Assembly: GCA_024235915.1 (NCBI GenBank)
Contig: JACKLO010000015.1
Span: forward strand, 119,472 to 183,471
Origin: Burkholderiaceae bacterium
GTDB taxonomy: Bacteria > Pseudomonadota > Gammaproteobacteria > Burkholderiales > Burkholderiaceae_C
Length of the DNA: 64,000 nucleotides
Direction of reading: 5' to 3'
Shown: one piece after another, positions 1 through 8,614 of the stretch
Numbering within the stretch: position 1 is the first letter of the stretch
Layout: each line of letters begins with the position of its first letter
Notes under the pieces: model-generated
Databases searched by the model: none
Seen by the model: the letters and a program-made list of their open reading frames with translations, nothing else
Told to the model about the DNA's origin: nothing
Position numbers and translations under genes: made by a program

Positions 1-1997
1 AGCAGGCGCGCCATCGGGGTGCGGATCAGGTCGGGCACCAGCAGGCAGGCCGGATGGCCCAGGTCTTCCTGCTTCTGTGCCGTCTCGGTGGCGCCGCGGC
101 TGAGCGCGTCGGCCACGCCAGGGTCGAGCGCAGCGCCGTGCGGCGACGTCAGGGCCTGGGTCACCAGGCGCTCCAGTTCGGGGTCGAGCGCGATCACCTC
201 GAGCTCCTTCACCGGGCCGTAGATCTGCTGCACGATGGCCGGCGCCAGGTGCACGCGGATGCGGCGGGCCAGCTCCAGCGGGTCGGTCACGGTGGCGGCG
301 TGCTCGGCCAGGCATTCGACGATGGACCGCATGTCGCGGATGTGCACGCCCTCTTCCAGCAGCAGCTGGAGGACCTTCTGGAGCGTTGCGATTCCGACCA
401 TCTTGGGTACCACGTCCTCGATCAACTTGGGGGCCAGCTTGGTCACGTGCTCGACGAGTTGCTGCGTCTCGACACGTCCCAGAAGCTTGGCGGCATTCAC
501 CTGCATCAAGTGTGAAAGATGGGTGGCCACCACGGTCGCGCAATCAACCACCGTAAATCCGGCCATCTGCGCCGTCTCCCGGTGGCGTTCGTCGATCCAC
601 ACCGCAGGCAGGCCGAAGGCCGGGTCCGTGGTCTTCTGGCCCGGCAACTGCTGCGTCGCGCCGCCGGGGTTGATGGCCAGCAGCTGGCCCGGGAAGGCCT
701 CGCCCTCGCCCACCACAGCGCCGCGCAGCGTGACACGGTAGACGCTGGGCTTGAGTTCGAGGTTGTCGCGGATGTGCACGCTTGGCGGCAGGAAGCCCAC
801 GTCCTGGGCGAACTTCTTGCGCACGCCCTTGATACGTCCCAGCAGGTCCCCCTGGCGGGCCTTGTCCACGAGCGTGATCAGCCGGTAGCCGACCTCCAGG
901 CCCAGGGTGTCCACCGGTGCCAGGTCGTCCCAGCTGGCTTCGTTGCTGGCCATCGGCGCATCGGCCTCGCCAGGCTTCTTCTCCGGTTGCGCCGCCGCCA
1001 GCTTCTGCTTGTGCATCAGCGACCAGGCCATGGCGCCCAGGCCCGAGGCGATGAGCAGGAACACCAGGTTGGGCATGCCCGGGATCATCCCCAGGCCGCC
1101 GACGATGCCAGCGGTGATGCCGATGGCCTTGGGCGATGCGAACAGCTGGCCGCGGATCTGGCTGCCGACGTCCTGGTCCTTGCCGACCCGCGAGACCACC
1201 ATGGCCGCGGCCACCGAGATCAGCAGCGCCGGGATCTGCGCCACCAGCGCATCACCGACCGCCAGCAGGATGTAGTTCTCCGCCGCCTGGCTGACCGACA
1301 GGTTGTGCATGGCCATGCCGATGATCAGGCCGCCGACGATGTTGATGAGCAGGATCAGCAGGCCGGCCATGGCGTCGCCACGCACGTACTTGCTGGCACC
1401 GTCCATGCTGCCGAAGAAGTCCGCCTCCTCACCGACTTCGGCACGGCGCTTCTTGGCCTCCTGTTCGTCGATCAGGCCGGCGTTCAGGTCGGCATCGATG
1501 GCCATCTGCTTGCCGGGCATCGCGTCCAGGGTGAAGCGCGCGCCGACCTCGGCGATGCGCTCCGAGCCCTTGGTGACGACGATGAAGTTGATCACCACCA
1601 GGATTGCGAAGACGATCAGACCCACGGCGAAGTTGCCGCCGATCAGGAAATGGCCGAAGGACTCGATCACCTTGCCGGCCGCGCCGGTGCCGTTGTGGCC
1701 CTCCAGCAGCACGACGCGGGTGGAGGCCACGTTCAGGCTCAGGCGCAGCAGGGTGGTCACCAGCAGCACCGCCGGCAACGCCGCGAAATCCAGCGGCTTG
1801 ACCATGCTGGCGGCCACCATCATCACCATCAGTGCCAGCGCGATGTTGAAGGTGAACAGCAGGTCGAGGATGAAGGGCGGCAGCGGCAGCACCATCATCG
1901 CCAGCATCATCACCACGAACAGCGGCGCCATGCCGGCCGCCAGCTTGCCGGCGTGCGGGCCGATCACTGCGTTGAGACGTTGCATCCAGTCGTTCAT
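1..1997 (-). CDS. flhA: Flagellar export gate protein FlhA, C-terminus cut off by window edge
   Basis: FlhA is the large inner-membrane subunit of the flagellar type III export gate. About 665 codons are visible from ATG at 1997. Family members are about 690-700 residues, so only the last few dozen residues lie outside the window. The N-terminal half is strongly hydrophobic with several membrane segments. The FHIPEP signature is readable near residue 150 (EVGARFTLDAMPGKQM), followed by the cytoplasmic domain that docks chaperone-substrate complexes. It starts 3 bases after the flhB stop, so the two are almost certainly co-transcribed and translationally coupled. No internal stop or frameshift was seen. 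Assignment is very secure; only the end is unknown. Confidence 0.96.
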   Translation of the reverse strand, partial: MNDWMQRLNAVIGPHAGKLAAGMAPLFVVMMLAMMVLPLPPFILDLLFTFNIALALMVMMVAASMVKPLDFAALPAVLLVTTLLRLSLNVASTRVVLLEGHNGTGAAGKVIESFGHFLIGGNFAVGLIVFAILVVINFIVVTKGSERIAEVGARFTLDAMPGKQMAIDADLNAGLIDEQEAKKRRAEVGEEADFFGSMDGASKYVRGDAMAGLLILLINIVGGLIIGMAMHNLSVSQAAENYILLAVGDALVAQIPALLISVAAAMVVSRVGKDQDVGSQIRGQLFASPKAIGITAGIVGGLGMIPGMPNLVFLLIASGLGAMAWSLMHKQKLAAAQPEKKPGEADAPMASNEASWDDLAPVDTLGLEVGYRLITLVDKARQGDLLGRIKGVRKKFAQDVGFLPPSVHIRDNLELKPSVYRVTLRGAVVGEGEAFPGQLLAINPGGATQQLPGQKTTDPAFGLPAVWIDERHRETAQMAGFTVVDCATVVATHLSHLMQVNAAKLLGRVETQQLVEHVTKLAPKLIEDVVPKMVGIATLQKVLQLLLEEGVHIRDMRSIVECLAEHAATVTDPLELARRIRVHLAPAIVQQIYGPVKELEVIALDPELERLVTQALTSPHGAALDPGVADALSRGATETAQKQEDLGHPACLLVPDLIRTPMARL

Positions 1998-2000
1998 GAC

Positions 2001-3140
2001 TTAGCGCTTCTTGTTGAGCGGGTCGAGTTCGGGCGGCACGGTGACGGCACCAGGCGCGTCGGGCAGCGGCAGGCCGGCGGCCAGCGCGGCGCGCAGCTGG
2101 TAGACCCAGGCCAGCACCTGCGCCACGGCGGCGAACAGCGGGCCGGGGATCTCCTGGTCGATCTCGCAATGCGCGAACAGCGCCCGCGCCAGCGGCGGCG
2201 CCTGCAGCACCGGCACGCGAGATTCCATGGCGATCTCGCGGATCTTGAAGGCCAGGCGGTCGCTGCCCTTGGCCACCACGCGTGGGGCGCCGGTGCCGGC
2301 CTCGTCGTACTTCAGCGCCACCGCAAAGTGGGTCGGGTTCATGACCACGATGTCGGCCTGCGGCACCGCGGCGAGCATGCGCTTGCGGGTGCGCTGGCGC
2401 ATCAGCGCCTTCATCTTGCCCTTGACCTCGGTGTTGCCCTCGGTCTCCTTGTGCTCCTGCTTGACCTCTTCGTGGCTCATCTTGAGGTTCTCGGCCAGCA
2501 GCCAGCGCTGCAGCGGCACGTCCACCAGTGAGAAGAGCGCCAGCACGCCCACGGCCACCAGCAGGCCGTCCAGCAGCATCTGGCCGGCGTCGGCCAGCGC
2601 GGCAGGCAGCGGCTTGGCCAGCAGCATCGTGAAGTCGTGGCTGCGGTCCTTCAGGTACCAGCCCCCCACCGCGAACAGCAGCAGCGCCAGCCCGCAGGCC
2701 TTGAGCGTGGGCACGAATTGCTGCTTGGAAAACAGGCGCCCCAGCCCCGAGATCGGGTTGAGCTTCTCGAACTTGGGCTGCAGCGGCTTGAAGGTGAGGT
2801 TCCAGCCACCGGACAAGGCACCCGCGGCCACGGCCACGGCGGCCATCACCACGCCCAGCGGCACCACGAAGCCCAGCATCTGCCAACCGAGGTCGGCCAG
2901 CAGCTGGGTCATCGCGGCCGGGTCGGTCGCGGCCGCGTGGTCGAATCGCAGGCCCTGCCCCAACAGGCCTACCAGCCAGTCGGTCAGCGGTCGCGCCAGG
3001 CCGACGATGAGGGCACCACCGGCCGCGAAGGCGACGAAGTGCCCCAGGTCGCGCGATCGGGCGACCTGGCCTTCCTTCTTCGCCTTCGAGATCTTGCGAC
3101 CTGTGGCGGGTAGTCTCTTGTCCTGTGCGGAATCGGCCAT
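2001..3140 (-). CDS. flhB: Flagellar export switch protein FlhB
   Basis: FlhB is the substrate-specificity switch of the flagellar export apparatus. The product is 379 residues, the usual length. The basic N-terminus (RKISKAKKEGQVARS) is typical and is followed by four hydrophobic segments. The autocleavage motif NPTH lies at about residues 268-271, where the family cleaves itself between N and P to switch from hook to filament export. The C-terminus ends in basic residues (LNKKR). It lies between cheZ (168-base gap) and flhA (3-base gap) on the same strand. No separate promoter was recognised in the gap, so it may be read from the cheY promoter at 4389-4415. Confidence 0.96.
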   Translation of the reverse strand: MADSAQDKRLPATGRKISKAKKEGQVARSRDLGHFVAFAAGGALIVGLARPLTDWLVGLLGQGLRFDHAAATDPAAMTQLLADLGWQMLGFVVPLGVVMAAVAVAAGALSGGWNLTFKPLQPKFEKLNPISGLGRLFSKQQFVPTLKACGLALLLFAVGGWYLKDRSHDFTMLLAKPLPAALADAGQMLLDGLLVAVGVLALFSLVDVPLQRWLLAENLKMSHEEVKQEHKETEGNTEVKGKMKALMRQRTRKRMLAAVPQADIVVMNPTHFAVALKYDEAGTGAPRVVAKGSDRLAFKIREIAMESRVPVLQAPPLARALFAHCEIDQEIPGPLFAAVAQVLAWVYQLRAALAAGLPLPDAPGAVTVPPELDPLNKKR

Positions 3141-3308
3141 GACGGTGGGGCCTGCGAAACGAAGGTTCCGCAGGTTCCGTCATGGTGCCGGCTTGGCGCC
3201 GGAACTTGAGCCCGATAAGGCGGGCAAACCGCCGCGTGTTCGGCGCAACGACCGCGGCCGGCGCCCAGGGGTGGGCCCGGCCGGCGGGGGGTCAGGTCAG
3301 GCGGTGGG

Positions 3309-3941
3309 TCAGAAACCCAGCGACGCCAGCAGGTCGTCGACCTCGCCCTGGTTGGACACCACGTCGGTGCGGCCGGCGGCATCCACCACCGGGCCCTGCA
3401 GCACCTGTTCGACCTTGTGCTGCTGGTCGGGCGGGATCACCTGCATCAGCAGCTTGATCAGGCTGCCTTCCAGGTCGTTGGCCAGGGTCACCACCTTGGC
3501 CACCACCTGCCCGGTGAGGTCGTGGAAGTCCTGGGCCAGCATGATGTCGGTCAGGTGCTGGTCGGTGCGCGCCGTGCCCTGCTCGACGTCGCGTACGAAG
3601 TTCAGCACCGCGCCGCTGGCCACGGCCTTGACCGGGTTGGCGGTGAGTGCGGCCGCCAGATCACGCGTCTTCTGCGCGATGGATTCCTGCTCGGCCTTGG
3701 CGCTGTCGACCGTGTTGAGCACCTTCTCGGCCGCGTTGGCGGTCTTCTCGGCGATGTAGTTCAGGCGGCTGCGTGCATCGGGCAGGCCGTCAGCCGCACG
3801 CTGCAATTGCGGCATCACACCCAGCTGCGCGAGCGTGTCGTGCAGCAGGCGGGTGATGGTGCCGACCTGGATGAAGACCTCGGTCGCACTGGCTTCCTTG
3901 ACGGCGCGTTGCGACAGCGTCTCGGGTGATTCCATCATCAT
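3309..3941 (-). CDS. cheZ: Protein phosphatase CheZ
   Basis: CheZ dephosphorylates CheY-P and resets the motor signal. The product is 210 residues from the first of three consecutive ATG codons at 3941/3938/3935; which one is used cannot be decided. The catalytic helix carries AQDFHDLTGQ, equivalent to the enterobacterial segment holding the Asp and Gln that act on CheY-P. The last residues (GEVDDLLASLGF) form the C-terminal CheY-docking helix. It follows cheY by 16 bases on the same strand. A longer reading frame extends upstream to 4064, but that part is basic, overlaps cheY and is not CheZ-like, so the internal start was chosen. Confidence 0.95.
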   Translation of the reverse strand: MMMESPETLSQRAVKEASATEVFIQVGTITRLLHDTLAQLGVMPQLQRAADGLPDARSRLNYIAEKTANAAEKVLNTVDSAKAEQESIAQKTRDLAAALTANPVKAVASGAVLNFVRDVEQGTARTDQHLTDIMLAQDFHDLTGQVVAKVVTLANDLEGSLIKLLMQVIPPDQQHKVEQVLQGPVVDAAGRTDVVSNQGEVDDLLASLGF

Positions 3942-3957
3942 GGTGATGCTCCCGGGT

Positions 3958-4356
3958 TCAGGCCGTGGCCGCCAGCTTCTGCAGGATCTTGGTGACCTTC
4001 TCTTCCAGCGTCGCCTTGGTGAAGGGCTTGACGATGTAGCCGGCCGCCCCGCTCTGCGCTGCAAGCACGATGTCTTCCTTGCGCGCCTCGGCGGTGACCA
4101 TCAGCACCGGCAGGTGCTTGAGGCTGTCGTCGGCCTTGATCGCCTTCAGCAGGTCGAAGCCGTTCATGTTCGGCATGTTGATGTCGGAGACCACGAAGTC
4201 GAACTTCTGGGCCTTGAGCATGTTCAGCGCATGCGCGCCGTCTTCGGCCTCGTCGGCGTTGTTGCAGCCCATCTCCTTGAGCAGGCCGCGCACGATGCGG
4301 CGCATGGTCGAGAAGTCGTCGACGATCAGGAACTTCAGGTCGGTGTGGTTGCTCAT
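3958..4356 (-). CDS. cheY: Chemotaxis response regulator CheY
   Basis: This is a single receiver domain of 132 residues that, when phosphorylated, binds the flagellar switch. The acidic pocket DD is at residues 13-14, the phospho-acceptor Asp58 lies in SDINMP, Thr88 is the switch residue and Lys110 sits in VKPF. There is no output domain. It lies between motB (32-base gap) and cheZ, with its own sigma-28-type promoter overlapping the motB stop codon. cheA, cheW, cheR, cheB and receptors are not next to it, so the rest of the chemotaxis cascade must be elsewhere in the genome. Confidence 0.97.
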   Translation of the reverse strand: MSNHTDLKFLIVDDFSTMRRIVRGLLKEMGCNNADEAEDGAHALNMLKAQKFDFVVSDINMPNMNGFDLLKAIKADDSLKHLPVLMVTAEARKEDIVLAAQSGAAGYIVKPFTKATLEEKVTKILQKLAATA

Positions 4357-4388
4357 GGAGGTGTCCTCGGGGCGGGATGCTGGAGGGC

Positions 4389-4415
4389 TTATCGGCGGTC
4401 TTCGCCGTGACTTGA
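4389..4415 (-). promoter_or_regulatory. Sigma-28 (FliA) promoter for cheY-cheZ
   Basis: Read on the minus strand: TCAAGTCA, an 11-base spacer, then GCCGATAA. The -10 box is a perfect match to the flagellar sigma-28 consensus (TAAAGTTT-N11-GCCGATAA). It overlaps the last codons and stop of motB and lies about 33 bases before the cheY ATG. Confidence 0.8.
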
Positions 4416-5363
4416 GGGAGATTGGGCGTGGGGCGCCAGATCCGGCCGGATCGACGGCAGCGCCGGCGTGTCGGCAACGTCCTCGGTCGCCGTGGCGCGG
4501 TCGAAGAAGCGGTCCTCGGCCTCGCGGTTCATCACGATGATGCTGATGCGTCGGTTGGCCGGCGCACGCGGGTCCTGCTCGTCGAATGGCCGGCTGTCGG
4601 CCAGGCCCTGCACGCGCAGCATGTGGTTCGTCGGCAGGCCGCCTGCGGTGAGCTCACGGCGCGACGCATTGGCACGGTCGGCGGAGAGCTCCCAGTTGCT
4701 GTAGCCTCGCTGCTCACCCGCGAACACCATGGCATCGGTGTGACCTTCCAGCGTGATGCGGTTGGGCACTTCGCCGAGCACGCTGCCGATGGCGCGCAGC
4801 AACTCGCGCATGTGCGGTTCCACCACGGCGCTGCCGCTGGAGAACATCGGCCGGTTCTGCTCGTCGACGATCTGGATGCGCAGGCCTTCGTGTGTCATGT
4901 CCAGGCGGATCTGCGAACTCATCGCCGCCAGCACCGGGCTCTGTGCCACCTTGTCCTTGACCTGCTGCATCAACCGCTCCAGGCGGCTGATCTCGGCGCG
5001 TCGCTGCTCTTCCTTCAGCGCCTTGAGGTTGATGGCGCGCTTGGGCGACGGCGTCTCGCCGTCCTTGGTCTGCCCCGTCTCACGGGACAGGTCCTTGCCG
5101 CCACCCTTGATGATGGAGGACGAGTCGCCCGAGCCGGAACCCCCGAACATCGCCACCTTCAGCGGCGACTGGAAGTAGTCGGCGATGCCCTTCTTGTCGC
5201 CTTCGGTCGTGGAGCCCAGCAGCCACATCAGCAGGAAGAAGGCCATCATGGCCGTCACGAAGTCGGCGTAGGCGATCTTCCAGGCCCCACCGTGGGCCGC
5301 GTGACCGCCCTTCTTGATCTTCTTGACGATGATCGGCTGCAGCTTCTTGGCGTCACCGGCCAT
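4389..5363 (-). CDS. motB: Flagellar stator protein MotB
   Basis: MotB is the peptidoglycan-anchored half of the proton-driven stator. The product has 324 residues. A short basic cytoplasmic tail is followed by one membrane helix starting near residue 30 (IAYADFVTAMMAFFLL), which contains the proton-accepting Asp34. A linker and plug region follow. An OmpA-like peptidoglycan-binding domain lies from about residue 150 to 285, with the ITLEGHTD and LSADRANASRREL motifs. It follows motA after 138 bases. The 3' end doubles as the cheY promoter. Confidence 0.97.
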   Translation of the reverse strand: MAGDAKKLQPIIVKKIKKGGHAAHGGAWKIAYADFVTAMMAFFLLMWLLGSTTEGDKKGIADYFQSPLKVAMFGGSGSGDSSSIIKGGGKDLSRETGQTKDGETPSPKRAINLKALKEEQRRAEISRLERLMQQVKDKVAQSPVLAAMSSQIRLDMTHEGLRIQIVDEQNRPMFSSGSAVVEPHMRELLRAIGSVLGEVPNRITLEGHTDAMVFAGEQRGYSNWELSADRANASRRELTAGGLPTNHMLRVQGLADSRPFDEQDPRAPANRRISIIVMNREAEDRFFDRATATEDVADTPALPSIRPDLAPHAQSPSSHGEDRR

Positions 5364-5501
5364 CGTTGACCTCCGCAGTCCCGTGGCGCGACTGCACTGG
5401 CCCTGGCCGGCGCAGCACTGTCGGCGTCAGCACCGAGCCGGCGGCCCGCGGAGCCGGCCGGCCCCAGGGTGCCAGCGGCAGCGTCTGCTGTCGGCCAGCC
5501 G

Positions 5502-6362
5502 TCACTTCTTGCCCTTCACGTGGCTCTCCAGCTCGGTGAAGCTGGGGCGGTCGGTGGAGTACAGCACCTTGCGGCCGAACTCGATGGCGACTTGCGGGGC
5601 ATAACCCTGCATGCTGGCCAGCAGCGTGGTCTTGATGCACTGCAGTTCCTTGGTCGCATCCTCGACCTTCTGCTCCAGCAGGCCGCCCAGCGGTTCGGCA
5701 AACCCGTAGGCCAGGAAAATGCCCAGGAAGGTGCCCACCAGCGCCGAGCCGATCATGCCGCCCAGCACCGCCGGCGGCTGGCCCACCGAGCCCATGGTGT
5801 TGACCACGCCCAGCACGGCGGCCACGATGCCGAAGGCCGGCAGGGCCCCGGCCATGCGCTGGATGGCTGCCACGGCCGCGTGTTCCTCCTGATGGTGCGT
5901 CTCGATCTCGCTGTCCATCAGGCTTTCGATCTCATGGGCGTTGAGGTTGCCCGAGACCATCATGCGCAGGTAGTCGGTGACGAACTCCGTCACGTGGTGG
6001 TCATTGCCCACGGTGGGGTACTTCTGGAACAGCGCCGAACTGTGCGGATCCTCGACGTCCTTCTCGATGGACATCAGACCCTCCTTGCGCGCCTTCTGCA
6101 GGATGTCGTAGAGCAGCGCCAGCAGTTCCATGTAGCGGGCCTTGCTGAACTTGCTGCCCTTGAAGCACAGGCCGATGCCCTTCACGCAGGCCTTCACCAC
6201 CTTCATCTGGTTGTTGGCCAGGAAGGCGCCGATGGCTGCACCGAAGATGGTGATCATCTCGAAGGGCAGCGCCTTCAGGATGACGCCGATGTTGCCGCCG
6301 TGCACGATGTACACGCCGAAAACGCATCCCAGCGCGACGAGCCAGCCGATGATGACGAACAT
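5502..6362 (-). CDS. motA: Flagellar stator protein MotA
   Basis: MotA forms the proton channel with MotB and pushes on the FliG rotor. The product is 286 residues with two N-terminal and two C-terminal membrane segments. The conserved proline-containing segment LPAFGIVAAVLGVV is present. The cytoplasmic loop carries the charged segment ARKEGLMSIEKDVEDP, which contains the Arg and Glu known in the family to contact FliG. It is the first gene of a motA-motB unit and has a sigma-28-type promoter at 6409-6435, inside the end of the upstream methyltransferase gene. Confidence 0.97.
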   Translation of the reverse strand: MFVIIGWLVALGCVFGVYIVHGGNIGVILKALPFEMITIFGAAIGAFLANNQMKVVKACVKGIGLCFKGSKFSKARYMELLALLYDILQKARKEGLMSIEKDVEDPHSSALFQKYPTVGNDHHVTEFVTDYLRMMVSGNLNAHEIESLMDSEIETHHQEEHAAVAAIQRMAGALPAFGIVAAVLGVVNTMGSVGQPPAVLGGMIGSALVGTFLGIFLAYGFAEPLGGLLEQKVEDATKELQCIKTTLLASMQGYAPQVAIEFGRKVLYSTDRPSFTELESHVKGKK

Positions 6363-6376
6363 GGTGTTGGTTCAGG

Positions 6377-7222
6377 TCAGAGGTTGCCCCGGGGGGCGTT
6401 ACCGGTTCTTATCGGCGCCGGCGCCGTCGGGTTGAGCGTCGATTGCCGCGCTCCCGGCACCCGCCAGGCCAGCACCTCGCGCCCACCGGGAGGGTGGTCG
6501 CGCAGGTCGGGTGCCCGTCCCGGAACGGCGAACTCCAGGCTCACGAGCCAGCCGCCGGGCATTTCGCGGCAGGCCTTTTCCCAGGCGCGGGCCATGCTTT
6601 CGGGGCGTTGGAACAGGTAGACCAGGTCCAGCCCCGTCCAGCTGCCATCGCGCCACATGTCGCCTTGTTGCACCTCGGCGTCGCGGCAGCGCCAGCGCGC
6701 CAGCAGCGCCAGCGGGCTGCTCCACTCCACTCCGCGCAGGTTGGCGTCGGGCCAGGCCTGGCGCAGCGCCTGCAGGCCATGGCCCAGGCCACAGCCGGCA
6801 TCCAGCACGCGTGCGCCGGGCGCCAGCGGTAGATGGCGGGCCAGGCCTTGCAGGGCGCCAGCCGGCGTGGGAAACACCGGCGCATCGCGCCAGGCACGCA
6901 CGGGGTAGACCGCCAGCAGCAGCGCTGGTGGCAGCAACCAGACCCAGGCCGGCCAGAGGCTGCCGCCGGACGTGGCCAACAACGCGGCCGAGAGCGGGAA
7001 GCCGCCGGCCACCCACAGGCGGCGCGGCCAACTCGACTGGCGCAAGCCCAACACCAGTGCAAGCCCCAGGGCCAACAGGCCCGCCCAGGGACCGAGCGCC
7101 GGCCTCCCGCCCAGCCACAACCCCCAGCAGAGCGACCAGGCCATCAACGCCGGCAACGGCCAGCGGCGCCACCACGGCGGGCTGGCCGGCAATGGCACGA
7201 CAGGGCTGGACGCAGACAGCAT
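6377..7222 (-). CDS. Membrane-anchored class I SAM-dependent methyltransferase
   Basis: The product is 281 residues. The first ~120 residues are very hydrophobic, with several probable membrane helices. A small Rossmann-type methyltransferase domain follows with motif I VLDAGCGLGHG near residue 140, then an acidic pair in RGVEWSS and the later segment DLVYLFQRPES. The substrate is unknown. Its place between flhC and motA suggests membership of the flagellar cluster. I recall similar genes beside motA in related Burkholderiales, but no role is established. The C-terminal tail is Pro/Ala-rich. The start at 7222 gives no clear ribosome site, so an internal start is possible. Confidence 0.75.
   Translation of the reverse strand: MLSASSPVVPLPASPPWWRRWPLPALMAWSLCWGLWLGGRPALGPWAGLLALGLALVLGLRQSSWPRRLWVAGGFPLSAALLATSGGSLWPAWVWLLPPALLLAVYPVRAWRDAPVFPTPAGALQGLARHLPLAPGARVLDAGCGLGHGLQALRQAWPDANLRGVEWSSPLALLARWRCRDAEVQQGDMWRDGSWTGLDLVYLFQRPESMARAWEKACREMPGGWLVSLEFAVPGRAPDLRDHPPGGREVLAWRVPGARQSTLNPTAPAPIRTGNAPRGNL
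6409..6435 (-). promoter_or_regulatory. Sigma-28 (FliA) promoter for motA-motB
   Basis: Read on the minus strand: TCAACCCG, an 11-base spacer, then a perfect GCCGATAA -10 box. It lies about 47 bases before the motA ATG at 6362, inside the 3' end of the methyltransferase gene. The -35 box keeps only TCAA of TCAAGTTT, so it may be weaker than the flagellin promoters. Confidence 0.7.
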
Positions 7223-7292
7223 GGCCGCAGTATTCCGGTGGACGTCACTGGCCGGTGGCCGGAACAGCGCCCGCTTTGCCCCTCAATGCGGC

Positions 7293-7323
7293 AAAAAAAA
7301 AGGCGGGTCCCGAAGGACCCGCC
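7293..7323 (-). terminator. Rho-independent terminator after flhDC
   Basis: On the minus strand the perfect 9-bp stem GGCGGGTCC/GGACCCGCC with a TTCG loop is followed by nine T residues. It lies about 100 bases after the flhC stop, separating flhDC from the downstream methyltransferase-motAB genes. Confidence 0.93.
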
Positions 7324-7420
7324 GCAAAGGCACAACGGATGTGCCAGGAGGAGACAAAACAATGAAAAACGGTCGGTCTGTCCCGGTTGTCGGCGCGCCG
7401 GACCGGGACTTGAGCCCTGT

Positions 7421-7972
7421 TCAGTGCGCGTGAGCGGGAATCTGCAACGAACCGGCCTGCTTGCCCTTGCCGGCGCGTGCCGGCGGGTTGCACAGGCCAC
7501 ACACGAAGTGGCGGGCGATCTCGTGCGGGTGGGTGACGAAGTGGCCACCGCACTTGCTGCAGGGCGTCATCGTCAGCATGCCGTTGTCGACGAACTTCAC
7601 CAGACGCCAGGCACGGGTCACGCTGAGCATCGGCTCCAGGCCCTGGGCCTGGATCTGCTCCAGGTAGAGCTGGTAGGCCTTGATGACGGCGTCGATCTCG
7701 TCGAGCTCCGACGCCTTGTTCAGGTACTCGTGGATGTTCAGGAACAGGCTCGAATGGATGTTCGGCTGCCAGGTCATGAACCAGTCGGTGGAGAAAGGCA
7801 GTTGGCCCTTGCTCGGGCTCTTGCCCGCGACTTCCTTGTACAGGCGCAGCAGGCGCTCGTAGCTCAGGTCGGTCTCGCTCTCCAGCACCTGCAGGCGGGC
7901 GCCCAGCTGGATCAGCGTGACGGCGCGGTCGATCTGCCGGGCTTCGGTGAGGATGCTCTTGATGCGGGCCAT
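7421..7972 (-). CDS. flhC: Flagellar master regulator subunit FlhC
   Basis: FlhC is the DNA-binding subunit of the FlhD4C2 activator, which turns on class II flagellar genes including fliA. The product is 183 residues, the usual size. The zinc site is visible as PCSKCGG near residue 138 and FVCGLC near residue 157, giving the expected four cysteines. Start at 7972 is supported by AGGAGAGAG seven to eight bases upstream. It follows flhD by 49 bases in the canonical flhDC order and is closed by a strong terminator. Confidence 0.97.
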   Translation of the reverse strand: MARIKSILTEARQIDRAVTLIQLGARLQVLESETDLSYERLLRLYKEVAGKSPSKGQLPFSTDWFMTWQPNIHSSLFLNIHEYLNKASELDEIDAVIKAYQLYLEQIQAQGLEPMLSVTRAWRLVKFVDNGMLTMTPCSKCGGHFVTHPHEIARHFVCGLCNPPARAGKGKQAGSLQIPAHAH

Positions 7973-8021
7973 GGTGCTCTCTCCTGTGTGTTCTGGGTGT
8001 CTCTGGCGGCTGAGGCCTGAA

Positions 8022-8345
8022 TCAGGCAGCTTCCTGGTGGCGGCCGGCCATCAGGATGCTGGCGTGCAGGCGGCCGATGCCGTCGTTGGCGGCGGCCTTG
8101 CCGTGGCTGGTCAGCAGGCTCCAGACCAGGTCGTCGTCCATGCGGAAGCGGCACAGCAGCGTGTTGCCCGAGGCGATCTTCATCATCTGCGCAGGGGTCA
8201 GCGTGTCGATCATGGTGGCGGTGTCCTCGCTGACACCCAGTCGGTACAGGGCCTGTTCGCGGTCGGTCCGGATCAGGCTCTGGGCCAGCATCAGGTACGA
8301 CAGGTTGGCTTCGCGGATCTCGGCAAGGATTTGGTCGGCGGTCAT
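8022..8345 (-). CDS. flhD: Flagellar master regulator subunit FlhD
   Basis: FlhD is the partner of FlhC in the class I flagellar master regulator. The start at 8345 gives a 107-residue protein beginning MTADQILAEIREANLSYL, which matches the family in length and N-terminus. A longer frame reaches 8477, but its extra N-terminus is not FlhD-like, and GGAGAG lies at the right distance from 8345. Helical residues around AQMMKIASGNTLLCRF match the FlhD core. The 5' leader holds a striking inverted repeat at 8361-8388. Confidence 0.96.
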   Translation of the reverse strand: MTADQILAEIREANLSYLMLAQSLIRTDREQALYRLGVSEDTATMIDTLTPAQMMKIASGNTLLCRFRMDDDLVWSLLTSHGKAAANDGIGRLHASILMAGRHQEAA

Positions 8346-8614
8346 GGTGTCTCTCCGTGGCAGTTGCGTTTCAGCGTGAAACGAACTGTAGAGATCGGAA
8401 CTGGGTGGCGCGATCAGCCCATTTCCACGGCTTGAGTCCGTGTTGCGCCATCGGACGTGTAGGAATTTGTCTGACAAGACCGCCGGACCGCGCCTCGCTC
8501 CAGGGCGCCGCCAGCGCCGAGAAGCACCCCGATGCGGCCTGTTTTCCAGCCTTAGGCGCCCGGACCACCGGCCGACACTGCCGGCACCCTCAAGCTGAGC
8601 AGGAGACCGCCTCC
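8346..8614. other. Divergent intergenic region between flhD and glf
   Basis: These 269 bases must hold the flhDC promoter and the promoter of the plus-strand glf group. The only clear element is the inverted repeat at 8361-8388. No confident sigma-70 or CRP-like site was found. Confidence 0.6.
8361..8388. repeat. Inverted repeat in the flhD leader (candidate operator or mRNA hairpin)
   Basis: CAGTTGCGTTTCA and TGAAACGAACTG are near-perfect inverted arms around GCG. The inner 7 bp CGTTTCA/TGAAACG is perfect, and one extra G interrupts the left arm. The repeat sits 16-43 bases upstream of the flhD ATG. It could be an operator for a repressor of flhDC or a translational control hairpin. Confidence 0.6.

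Noticed and set aside
519..2531. A long plus-strand frame of 670 codons across flhA and flhB.
   Set aside because: The minus strand encodes full-family FlhA and FlhB. The plus product is His/Gln/Arg-rich, typical of antisense in GC-rich DNA.
3183..3218. A CCCGATAA box upstream of the flhB gene considered as a sigma-28 promoter.
   Set aside because: It is on the plus strand, pointing away from flhB. The sequence at the -35 position (CTTGGCGC) does not match, and no plus-strand gene follows.
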